From Myrmaecium sp. VS I D KN 1 (taxonomy: Eukaryota; Ascomycota; Dothideomycetes; Valsariales; Valsariaceae), in contig JADQAV010000015.1 of assembly GCA_019775845.1 (NCBI GenBank), positions 1,178,001-1,242,000 of the forward strand: DNA of 64,000 bases, read 5' to 3'. The notes beneath the pieces are model-generated. The model was not told the DNA's origin and did no database searches. It saw only the letters and a program-made list of their open reading frames with translations. Shown piece by piece: positions 1 to 10,274 of the stretch. The stretch's first letter is position 1; each line of letters opens with the position of its first letter. The position numbers and the translations under genes were made by a program.

Positions 1-1020
1 CACTTGTGGAACAGACGAGGATTACGCGGATATCTAAACGACTGGAGCACTCGAAGGACAAGACAGAGTTCTGGATGCCTGCTCTTCCATGGCGCTGCAT
101 AGAGTAGGTTCACGTTTTTGTCTAGATTGAAGCGAACCATGCTAACGGCTGATAGCTACCTGAATATGGAAGGTGCGGAAACAGAAGGCTTGTACCGTGT
201 GCCTGGAAGTAGCCGTGAGGTCAAACATTTCCAGATTCGTTTTGATAAAGGTATGCCCCTTTGATATCCTACAAGCGCCGGTCCATCGACTAACATGTAT
301 GTTGCAGAGCTTGACATCAACCTTTTCGACGCCCCAGAGCTTAACGACATCAATACTATCAGCTCCCTGTTCAAAGCCTGGCTGCGTCAGCTTCCCGACG
401 AGATTTTTCCTAAGGCCACACAGGCTGCTATCGCCGCAGAGTGCGCAGGAGCACGATCCACACCTCAGATGTTGAAAGATGAGCTCTCTAACTTGCCTCC
501 GTTTAACTATTACCTCCTGTTCGCCATAACCTGCCATATCAGTCTTCTCCACTCTTGCGCAGACCAAAACAAGATGACCTACTCGAACCTTTGCATCTGC
601 TTCCAGCCATGTCTGAAAATCGATGCGTTCTGCTTCCAGTTCCTCGTACTGGACTGGCGTAATTGTTGGCAAGGATGTAGGACCGAAAAGGAGTATCTTG
701 CAAGAGAGATGGAAGTAATCAACGCTCTGGAAAATCCGGGAATCCCGCCTCCGCTTTCGTCAAGTCGTAATATGGCCATTCCAAGCCCTGTGCTAGACGA
801 GAGGACTATCTCCTCTTCTGGAAGCAGCATCAGCAAGCCATCTTTGAATGGTGGTTCCACTCCAGAGCGGCAGCGGCCGCAGCCGCAGCCTTTGGATACT
901 GAACGCCGAGATCCGTTGAACGAAGAAACTACACCAACTCAACAGGACAATGGGCGCCTTCGGAACGATCTTCCGGCGCTCTCTCCTGTCAAACCACTTT
1001 CCCCGATTGGACCCATCTAA
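1..1020 (+). CDS. RhoGAP domain protein, C-terminal part (5' end outside window)
   Basis: C-terminal portion of a Rho-family GTPase-activating protein, which would speed GTP hydrolysis by Rho/Rac/Cdc42-type GTPases in the cytosol or at the cortex. Three exons join in frame: 1-103, 156-250 and 308-1020. The introns are 52 and 57 bp; the first has the branch site GCTAACG. About 302 residues are visible. The RhoGAP domain starts at the left edge with ALPWRCIDYL, then TEGLYRVPGS with the arginine finger at 196-198, then FKAWLRQLPDEI and NLCICFQPCL. After the domain come CWQGCRTEKEYL and a Ser/Pro/Gln-rich tail of low complexity ending SPIGPI. The family resembles a Pezizomycotina RhoGAP distinct from Bem3, but I cannot name the orthologue. 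N-terminal domains lie off the window. Confidence 0.88.
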
Positions 1021-2051
1021 CATATCCCACCATCCGCGCCGACCGATCCAAGGCACTTTACCGAACCCGAACACCCGCGTTCCGCTGGTACGCCCACTTG
1101 GAATTCATCTCGCAGATGTCCAATCCTGCATAGAGCCAAGCATGTCCGACGTTGTACTTCTTCATGTAATCAATTTCGGCCTCCCAAATTTTGAGGCCTC
1201 CGTCAATCATGCTCGGCTTGGATCGATGCTTTCAGAACAGAACCTCTAAACGTTCGTTCTTCGATACTATATCGAATGAAAGTTAGTCCTGAGCAGACTT
1301 CTTGATCAAAGGCTTAACAACATCAAGGCCTGCGTACTGGTTGTGTGTGCAGGTTATTTTTAAGCTACATCCCAAAGAACTGGGCAGTGCCCAATCGCCT
1401 CAGGAGCATGGGTTATCTTGTCCATTGTAGTCAAAGAACTACTGCCTAGGCTGTGGTCTGCGAGTCGAGGGAGCTGGTGCATGGAGGACAGAGGGTTATT
1501 TGCAAGTGAAGTATGCGGGTTAGTTTTGCGAACGACTCCTCATGCTCCTGGAAGGCATCCCTCTGTTTCTTGTTCCCTCTCAGAGATCAAGATCGTTTTT
1601 CTTCCTTTTTCTGTAGCATAGTGTCTCGTTTGTCTCTAGCGCTTCGATTCTTCATTGTACTGTACGATAGGTGAGGAGTGGTAAAGCACGGCGTGTGGCG
1701 TGTATCATCTTCCTGTTCTCAGCGTTCACAAACCAATACACATCCGTTCATCAACTAAGTTATCGAACCGAGCCACAAGGAAAAGCCAATGGGCTGTGCC
1801 ACCAAACGTCTTTTACAGCCTTGCCCGGCGATGACGGGATGTCTAACGGCAACGTTAACTCCAGTTAGTGGCCGTTGTCTTGGCCGGCACGGGGATTGGC
1901 GTCTCTAGCGTGCGTGCTGTGGATGACGTACACCCCGGGTCGCTTTCCGTACCCACGAACGACGTGATCCTCATGCCTGCCTGACCGACTGATTTAACCC
2001 CTTTCAACCTCCCGTATGTACCCTTCTTGACTACCATTGCTCACAGACTCG
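1021..2051. other. intergenic region with weak minus-strand open frames
   Basis: No secure gene. On the minus strand a 51-codon frame with ATG at 1208-1210 and stop at 1058-1060 reads like protein (KIWEAEIDYMKKYN, then GHAWLYAGLDICE). A second minus-strand frame ends at 1283-1285 with YAGLDVVKPLIKKSAQD after a possible acceptor. Neither is long enough to be called. The region should also hold the 3' end of the RhoGAP transcript and the promoter of the SNF2 gene. Confidence 0.4.
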
Positions 2052-5039
2052 ATGGCGCCCTCGGCCCAACTAAAGCGCCGCCATGCGCCTGAGACCATCG
2101 ATCTCACCGGTTCCGACAATGAGACCGGCTCGCGCAAATCTAACAGGACTCCGATGCGCGCGAGCAAGCGGGCACGCCCCGGCGAGAGGCCTCCGATGAG
2201 TTCGGGATACTCTCCTTGGGGCGGCTCCAGCCAACGCAGCATCGTGAACGGACACAATGAAGAAGACGAAGACGAGTATGAAAGTGCTGGCCAAGCGGTC
2301 GGCTTGTCGCAATCTTAGGACGAGGGCGCGCTTTCTCGATTGATCCTATACAGCGCTCTCCCCACCAAAATCGTCGGTTACCGTTACTATGACGGCTATG
2401 CGACCCTCGGCGAGAGGACGCTCATCCTGCGCGAACCCAGCAACCCCTACGACTCCAATGCGATTCGCGTCCACAATGTGCGTGGCGAGCAGATTGGGCA
2501 TATCCCGCGGCAGATGGCTGCCAAATTAGCGAAATATCTAGACAACGGAAGCTTGCGCGTTGAAGGGTATATCTCCGGCCTCAAGACCTATTACGACTGC
2601 CCCATCACATTGAAGCTTTATGGGACAGATGATCCTATGGAGAGAGCCAACCTTAGCCATCAGTTGAAGGCGGATCGGATTCCACTTGAGCATCTCAGTG
2701 CTTATGAACGCCGTGAGAAGGCTAAGATCAAGGAGGCGGCCGAGGCGACGAAACGGGGGAAAGGCGGGCGACAGCCAGTCCAATCCGGTGATGGCAATAT
2801 GCAATGGTCCGCAGGTCTGTCTCAAGGGGAGCAAGCCGGACCGAGCATGGACGAGCTCATCACTTCCAGCGAGCGTTTCAGTTCCAGAAACGTCGACCAG
2901 CTAATTGAAGAGTTTGGAGTCAAAGAAGATGACCTGGCTAACATGCCGAAAGCCGAGCAACCGGAAGCTATGTCTGCGAAGTTACTTCCCTTCCAGCTTC
3001 AAGGTCTGCGGTGGATGCTGGACCAAGAATATCCTCAGCTACCTCCACCCGAATCAAAAGAGGCTGTTCAGCTCTGGCAACGCTATGAGCACGATCGAAA
3101 TGCCTTTACCAATCTAGCAACAATGTTCACTCAGAGAAACCCGCCTGCTCTTGCCAGTGGTGGTATTCTGGCCGACGATATGGGTCTTGGTAAAACCATC
3201 CAAGTGATCTCCCTGATCATGGCTGATAGGGCCCTTCAGCGGACAATGGAGCCCGACGTGTCCAACGCGACGTTGATCCTCGCGCCACTCAGCGTAATGA
3301 GCAATTGGAGCGGACAGATTCAAAAGCATGTCCAGGAGAAACATGCGCTGCGCGTTATGACGTATCACGGCGCTCGTAAGCAACCCGTCAATCCCAAGAC
3401 GATAGGTGATTACGATGTGGTCGTCACCACTTATGAGACAGCATCTTCCGAATACTGGTCCAAGAACCCGAACGGCAACAAAGCTGTCAAGCACGGCCTC
3501 TTCTCCGTCAAGTGGCGCCGTGTAGTACTAGACGAGGGCCACAATATCAGGAACCCAGCCTCAAAACGAGCCGTTGCGGTGAACCATCTGGAGGCTCAAT
3601 CCCGGTGGGCCCTTACTGGGACTCCCATAGTGAATTCGCTTAAGGACCTTTACTCACTTGTCAGATTCCTCCGCTTGGCAGGTGGGATCGAACAGTTCGA
3701 TATCTTTCACAGCACCATTACTCGTCCAGTCAATCAAGGCGACAGTAGGGGTTGTATGATCCTTCAGCTGCTGATGAAGTCGCTCACTTTACGCCGCAAG
3801 AAGGAAATGTCATTCATGGATCTGCGTCTCCCGGAGATCTCCGAATACGTTCACCGCATCAAGTTCTCACCAGCAGAAGAAGAGAAGTATAAGTCCCTTG
3901 AGGCGGAGGCCAAAGGCACCCTGCAAACATACCAGACGGAGGCAAACAGACGCTCGAGATCCGGAGTTGATGCCGCTAAAACATACCGTCACCTTCTTGA
4001 AGTTCTGCTTCGACTACGGCAAATGTGCAACCATTGGAAGCTCTGCGGCGAATCGCGCTTCGGCAGGCTTATGGAAGACCTTCAAAAGTCCCAAGCTGTT
4101 GATCTTACGCCGGAGAACCGCGCGACGTTGCAGCAGATGCTCCAGCTTAGCATCGATTCTCAAGAAGACTGCCCCGTATGTCTGGAAACCTTGAGAGATC
4201 CTGTGATCACCTGCTGCACGCATGTTTACTGCTATAGCTGCATCGAACGCGTTATCGACACCCAGCACAAGTGTCCAATGTGCCGTGCACATATCGAGAC
4301 AGTGGATGCGCTCGTCCGCCCAGCCAAGGAGGTCGAAAACCCCTCCGTGGATGTGGAGGAAGCGGAAGAAGATGAACAGACCAGCAGCAAGATCAAAGCG
4401 CTGCTCTCCATCCTCAATGCTACACGCAAGCAAGGCCAGGGCAACAAGACCGTCGTGTTCTCTCAGTGGACATCGTTCCTTGACCTCATCCAACCGCACC
4501 TGACAGCCGCTGGCCATAAGTTCACGCGCATCGACGGAACCATGAACGCATTGGCGAGAGACGCGGCGATGGAGACCTTAGAGAAGGATCCCGACTGCAC
4601 CGTCCTCTTGGCCTCGCTGAGCGTCTGCTCTGTCGGACTCAATCTCGTGGCTGCCAACCAGGTCGTGCTGATGGACAGCTGGTGGGCGCCGGCGATCGAG
4701 GATCAGGCCATCGATCGCGTGCACCGGCTCGGCCAGACGCGGGAGACTAAGGTCTTCCGGCTGGTGATGGAAGGCAGCATTGAGGAGACGGTGCTGAAGA
4801 TCCAAGAGGATAAGCGGAAGCTGATGATGCTAGCCTTTTCCGAGAAGGAAGGGGACGCAGAGAGCGGCGGGGCGGGCGGACGGAGGAAGCGGGGCAATAA
4901 GGCCGGAGCGCGCCTGGCGGATATCGAGCGGTTGCTGGGAGGGCCGAAACCGACGGGTGCTGGGCAACAGCAGGAGCAGCAGGGCGAGAACTCGAATGCA
5001 GATGCGCGGGTGGACGGTGAGGGTAGCGCTGCTGCGTAA
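2052..5039 (+). CDS. Rad5/HLTF-like SNF2 ATPase (HIRAN, SNF2, RING, helicase C) with an in-frame TAG near the N-terminus
   Basis: Nuclear DNA-repair ATPase and putative E3 ubiquitin ligase of the Rad5/HLTF type. Domains in order, counted from ATG 2052: basic, acidic and disordered N-terminus (1-88); HIRAN (about 97-190, with YDGYATLGE and IGHIPRQMAAKLAKY); SNF2 ATPase with Walker A DDMGLGKT (about 375), box II VVLDEGH and ALTGTPI; a C3HC4 RING between CPVCLETL and CPMCRAH (about 707-747) inserted between the helicase lobes; and helicase C with VVFSQWTSF and DRVHRLGQT (about 797-926). The whole is one frame of 996 codons, except for TAG at 2316-2318, just before HIRAN. The next in-frame ATG would cut HIRAN in half. 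An in-phase GT-AG segment, 2244-2318 (75 bp, donor GTGAAC), would remove the stop if spliced, but it lacks a good branch site and the sequence removed looks like a normal acidic linker. Family assignment is firm; whether the gene is intact is not. Confidence 0.85.
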
Positions 5040-6171
5040 GCAGGGAAGCGCTATGTGCTGTTCATAAAGAGGAGGGAGGCATCGCGTAGCGACTCGAGAA
5101 GAGTATCAACCGGTGTGATTGTTTGTAATGGAGGGATTCAGGTTGATGGCTAATTTTTACGGTTTATCTCGGTTTCATGCTTGTCTATCGAATGGATTGG
5201 GGGGTGGTTTGAAAAGGGAAGGGGGATCTCGGTCATAATCTAATACTTAGATTTCTAGGAACATGCAAGCAAGCTTGCAAAGAAATATCAAATGTTGTTC
5301 GGGTATAAGTCATCCATTGCATGAAAGATTGTCAGAAATACTCTGGTCCTGTTCAAATACCACCACTACCACTACCGCCGTCACCGCCGCCCCAGAAATC
5401 ATGTAGATTGCTCAGTGTGGGATCCGCGGTCCAACCATACTAACTCTCGTTGAAGAAAAAGAAAAAAAAGGAAATTAGAGGAAAAGGAGCCAGGAGTACA
5501 CACGCAATAGTCATGATTCGCCTTGTCTTGTCTCCTTCCCTTTTCACTCACTCACTTCTCCCCCCTCTCGTCCAGTGTCCGATCAATCTCCTTTTGCTCT
5601 TCTTCTTCTTCTCGCCTTCTCACATCTCCCCCCTTCTTCCCTTCCTCGCTCAACCCACCTCGTCATCTCTTCACCATCCAAGCTCGATCCCCCACCACTC
5701 TCCCACTCAACTCACCGCACAAGAGGGACGACCTACCCTCCCTTTCCACTCTCCATCCAACCCCCGTCCGTCATCCGTTACCCGCGCGCATCACAGCAGG
5801 GGAGCGTGGGAAGTAAGAAATCAAAGAAGGAAGTAACCAACCAAAGGAAAGAAAAAGAAAAGGAGAAGAAAGAAAAACGAGAACAGACGCGCACCCCCAC
5901 CGACCGACCGACCGACCGACCTTCACACCCCCCGCTCCTCCTCCTCCTCCTCAAGCGGATACGGCGGGCGACGAGGCGGGTACGCGCCGCCGCCGGCGAT
6001 GGCGGGGGTGCGATCCACCTCGCTCTTCCCCTTGCCATCGCCATCGTTCTTCGGCGTCTGCGTCTTCTCTCCGCCGTCGTAAGGCACGTCGCCGTAGCCG
6101 GGCGTCGTGACGGCGGGGATGGGGTGGGAGATGGGTATGGCGTGCCCGTATCCCTGTCCGTATCCGTATCC
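5040..6171. other. intergenic, pyrimidine-rich and low complexity
   Basis: Convergent 3' regions of the SNF2 gene (+) and the MARVEL gene (-). It contains CT-rich tracts (about 5520-5700), a purine-rich stretch (5815-5890) and a CGAC tetranucleotide repeat. Long open frames here are compositional, with Ser/Pro/His or Arg-rich translations and no domain. I see no gene. Confidence 0.6.
5901..5920. repeat. (CGAC)5 microsatellite
   Basis: Five perfect copies of the 4-bp unit CGAC, in the 3' flank of the MARVEL-like gene. Confidence 0.9.
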
Positions 6172-6919
6172 TTAGCTGACGGGAGGGGGTGGAGCGGAGA
6201 TGGGTGCGCTGGTGCTGGTGGATGGGGGGATGGTTGCGTTTGCTGTGTTGGCGGCGGCGGAGGAAGAGGAGGTGGTGGAGGTGTGCGGGTGGCTGACGAG
6301 GTGCCGGTGGTAGGTATAGAGGTCCAGGAGGGTGGTGAAGAGGAAGAGGACGCTTGACCCGGTGTTAACCGAATGAAAAGGGTGGGAAAAGAAAGGGTGA
6401 GAAAGAAAAGAAAGACGGTACGTACAACTCCAACCCGCCAAAATAGGCCGCGGCCGTACCCGTCCTCCACGACGTGCGGTAGCTGTGTCCCACATCGTCC
6501 TTATAAAGCTTGTAGATGCGTTGATAGGAGCTCAACGCGGCGATGGCGCCGAGGCAGAACAGCGTGGCGAGACCGTCGAGGGCGAGCGCAAGGGCGAGCG
6601 GGAACGCGAGGCGGACATTGTCGTCGTCGTCGTCGTTGGCGTCCTCGACGCGGCGCCGAGGTGGCCAGGGAGGGTGCAGATGTAGGGCGGCGGTCACGAG
6701 GGGTAGGATGGGGATGAGGGTGAGGACGGCGATGATGAGGGTGGGGATGAGGGCCGGTTGGATCTGTGCGCCCCCGTCCCGGGAGAGCGAGTAGCTGACG
6801 AGACCGAGGACGATGATGGCGAAGAGGAGCTGCAGCGCGCGCAGGCCGAGCATCCACCTCGGCGGCACCGGTGCGGCTCCGCCGCGGAGGGTGGCGCGTA
6901 GCTGGTCGAGGGGAGACAT
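6172..6919 (-). CDS. MARVEL-like four-helix membrane protein
   Basis: Small integral membrane protein of 224 residues from two exons, 6426-6919 and 6172-6352. The 73-bp intron has donor GTACGT and an AAG acceptor preceded by GTTAAC. Four hydrophobic helices are visible: LLFAIIVLGLVSYSL, LIIAVLTLIPILPLV, a LALALALDGLATLFC segment, and a last one formed across the splice, FVLFLFTTLLDL. An Asp stretch lies between helices 2 and 3. The tail is Ser/Thr/Pro-rich and ends PPPPVS. The order of helices and the tyrosine/arginine-bearing loop before helix 4 fit fungal MARVEL-domain proteins, which act in membrane apposition or organisation. I infer this from topology only. The start is the ATG at 6917-6919 (MSPLDQL); a longer reading upstream lacks sense. 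Confidence 0.7.
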
Positions 6920-8273
6920 GCGTTTCCGTTTTTCTTCCCAACTGAAGCAGGAGGATGATGATGAATAATGAAGGCCACGGATACCGAGCAGCGTGGATTC
7001 GAAACGAAGCCGTTGCGGGGTGTTCTTCCTTTGAAGGTAACGATACTCTCCCCCTCTCAATGGTACTGATCCCAGGTTGTGATGAGATGTCGATCGTGTA
7101 TAGGATTAAAGCTGCTCGGTGGACCGGTGTGGGGGTTTTAGAGCGGAATGTGAGACCGAAGCGGATGAGGCTTGCGTCAAGGGGGTGGCTGCATTCGTCC
7201 GATGAGAGGATCTACTGGAACGTGTGTGTCCTGGGACGGTTGGGGATGTTGACGATCGGGGCGAGGAATGCACGCTGCGAACATACGTTGGCCGCATTCA
7301 CATCTTTGCTTCGGGACGAAGCAAGGGGAGAGAAAGAGAGAGAGAAGAGAGAGATACCAGGAGCTGGAATTGGAACTTGTGCGATCGAGGTGCTAAACAT
7401 ACTAGGAAAGGTATCAATCAAGCACCCATCCGGAACCAAATGGTCTGTCTCGCCGGCATGGAAACGATAGAAACCAGGGGAACAAAATAACGGAAGGTCG
7501 ACAAAATTGCAGAAATCATGACAATATACAACTTGGTCAAAAAGCAAACGAAGATGGAGATCAAACCTTTTTCCTTGCTGCGGATGAAGTGGGCATGACC
7601 ACCTGTTTTTTTTCAGGGTCAACCTTGTCGTGCTTGATAATATACAAGAGTGCTGACATCTCCTTGTGCGGGATAGATAGTGCAAGGCTGAGGAAGACGG
7701 GTCAGGTAATATCCAATGATGAGAGATGTTACCTGGGCATGTCAGAGGCCAACGTTATCATGACCATTCGCAGCGGTTCTTGGAGAAGGAGGAACAGAGA
7801 GGGAGAGAGAGGGATAGAAAGAGATATGCGCCGAAGAGAGCTGACAAGGGAAAAGGAAATAATCAAAATATGGGAAAATATAGCTTTCCGGTATCAACGA
7901 GCAAGACGGACAACAGAAGGAAAGATGGCTTTCAGACGCTGGAAAGGGGAAAAGTAACGCCCGTTTTGCCGCAAGGAAGTGAAAGGAGCCGGGACCATGA
8001 GCGAGCCCGGCGAGCCATCGCACACAGCAGCGTTGTGCTTCATCCAGTAGCCCACCAACACCAGGTAAACACCACCCGCTCTTTTTAAGAAGTCACTATC
8101 GTGTACGGGACTTCTGTGGACAGCAATCTGTAAGACGCCAGTTGAACCGTTCCAAACCCAATTCCTTCATTTGATGCAATGATTCCCCATGGTAAGTGAT
8201 ATTACAGATGACTTTGCTTTCGTGAAAGGACATGGCAGCATCAACCGATGTTTCTTCCTTCGACCGGTCGGTT
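6920..8273. other. intergenic, no gene seen
   Basis: Promoter side of the MARVEL-like gene and 3' side of the zinc-finger gene. Short open frames on both strands are Arg/Lys/Ser-rich without recognisable motifs. The stretch 7780-7960 is purine-rich on the + strand. Nothing else is supported. Confidence 0.5.
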
Positions 8274-10274
8274 TTATCGAGGCGGCTGCTGTTGATACTG
8301 CTGTAGCTGTGCTTTGAGCGACGAGACCTCATCTGTCAGCGCTCGGATTTTCGCATCGTTATCTTCTTGCGATCGACAGAGTCGGGCCTCTAGGTCGCGG
8401 ATGTAAGCCCAAAGTTCGGGCTCCCGACCGCCCATGAAGTCGCGAATGCTGCCGCCGCTGCTGGCTGTGTGCGAATGACTGGAGAGGCTGCTCCCTTGGG
8501 TCGAGCCCGTCCCAGGACCAGGCACCTGTTGATGCAGCATGCTTGGTCCGGGAGCTGGGCCGCTGTTCCTGCCAGGCTGGGGTGGGATGGGCACTCGACC
8601 GTTCGACGGTGCAAGACCGGGCAGAGACGGTAATTGCGGAGGGTTCGAGGTCGGACCAGGAGGTGGAAGCGACCCTCGGCCCGTTCCCCGGTTCAACTGC
8701 AGCTCGCGTTAGAATCAGCGGGCGGAAGCATGATCACAAAAGGCGCCTCTTACCTCGGACATTCCCAATCGGGGTTGGGTATCAGGCTGGCCCGGAGAGA
8801 TCGGTTTGGGACTTTCCGTCATCCCTCCAAAAACCGGTGGGTTCCCGGCGTTATAATGGATGGACCCTAGAGTGGACTGCTGCGGTGCACGGGGACTCAG
8901 CGTGGGCGGATGCTCACGGGCAGGCGGATTACCGCCGGTCGGATAGTAATTCCTGCTGTCCACGTTGCTCGGAGCCGGATGGCCAGGGACGGGCGGGTAC
9001 GTGCTCGAGTGTTGGTGGTAAGGAGCCTGGAAGGAATCTTGCCTGTTGTTGCTCCGTCGCGAAGGCTCACTGACGCGTCGGGCACTGGCACCGGGCGAGG
9101 TACCTTCGTCCATCTTGTCGTCCTCGTGCTCGCCGCCATGGTACACCAAGCCATCCATGGACTCATCGGCATGTCGCGCTTCCCCGTTTTCCTCGTCGAT
9201 GCCGAAGCTCGCCCGTCTTCCGGCACACCCACCAGCACCCTTGTTATGCCGTGCCAAAGCATCGCCACGTGCGAAGCGACGACCGCATTTCGGACAGGTG
9301 TGTGGCCGTTCGCCCGTGTGGAGTTTCGTGTGGCGTTTGAGATCGTGCAAGCGACGGAATCGTGCCTGGCACGTCGGGCACTCATACGGCTTTTCTTGGC
9401 TGTGGGTGAGCAGGTGGCTTTTCAGATTGTGATGCCTCGTGAAGTCGGTGGAGCAGTACGGGCACTTGTGTCTCTTCGTGGACGGCGACTTGGGGCTGTT
9501 CTGCGCATAGCCCGACATTGGAAGGCTCATGCCTCGCGTCGGAGCACGCGGGTCGTGATCCGGAGGCACAGGTCCAGGGTACGTGAACGCGCGATTCGCG
9601 GGCGATTGCAATTCGGCAGGCGCGTGATTCGGGGGCGGAGGCGCCCCGTGATGCTCCATGGGATTCGGAGGGCCAGGGGCAGGCATGCTTTCGGAAGCAA
9701 GCGGGCCGGCCGTGGTGGGTTCCATGGCGGTAGCGGTCGGTGCGGTGGTACTCTCCGCCGATCCGAAGCTCGAGAGACTGACCGGACTGGTCGTTTGCGC
9801 GTTGCTGTCCACGGTGACCTGGTCGGGTACCTGTATCGCCTTGGCGACTTTGGCGAGCGGTTCGCTTACCTGCGTTGCTGAGGGAGGACCGTCTCTCGGC
9901 TTGCTCATTTCAGAGTCGCCGCCGCCGATAAGACGATTGATGGCAGCCAATGCCGGATTGGGACTCGTTTGACGGGCGTCTTCGCTCGCTTTTTGCTCGC
10001 GGTACCGACGTTGCTCTTCCACGGCCGTCGCGCCGGTAAGCGGTTGTGGTGAGTACCTGGAGGAGGACGCCGACTTCGGCGATTTGGCGACAGGGGAGGC
10101 TCGAAACCCAGAGCCCAGGACGGAATCGATGGCTGGAGTGAGCGATGTGGAAGGCACCGATTCTTTGCTCGCGTGCGTCTCAGAAAACACGGGCGCGGAA
10201 GATGCACCGGTAGCAGAACTGACAGGGAAAGGACAGGTCGGTGTGGGTGTGGTTGCGCGTGTCGTAGCGGCCAT
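8274..10274 (-). CDS. C2H2 zinc-finger transcription factor with C-terminal coiled coil
   Basis: Nuclear DNA-binding protein of 647 residues from two exons, 8754-10274 and 8274-8696. The 57-bp intron has donor GTAAGA, branch CTAACG and a CAG acceptor, and joins in phase 0. A long Ser/Thr/Pro-rich N-terminus (about 1-270) precedes three zinc fingers in tandem: CPYCSTDFTRHHNLKSH, CPTCQARFRRLHDLKRH with the linker HTGERPH, and CPKCGRRFARGDALARH. The third ends with a cysteine (GGCAG) in place of the last histidine. After a disordered region, the second exon gives a Pro-rich stretch, then a heptad-like coiled coil (LWAYIRDLEARL, then EVSSLKAQLQQYQQQ) at the C-terminus. The finger block and this terminal coiled coil define a Pezizomycotina family; I think of the stress regulator RsrA but am not sure. 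It is not CrzA or Msn2-like. Confidence 0.85.

Noticed and set aside
5450-6357. Overlapping + strand open frames up to 260 codons
   Set aside because: Translations are Ser/Pro, Lys/Glu and Gly/Val low complexity from CT- and GA-rich DNA, and the right part lies opposite the second exon of the MARVEL-like gene.
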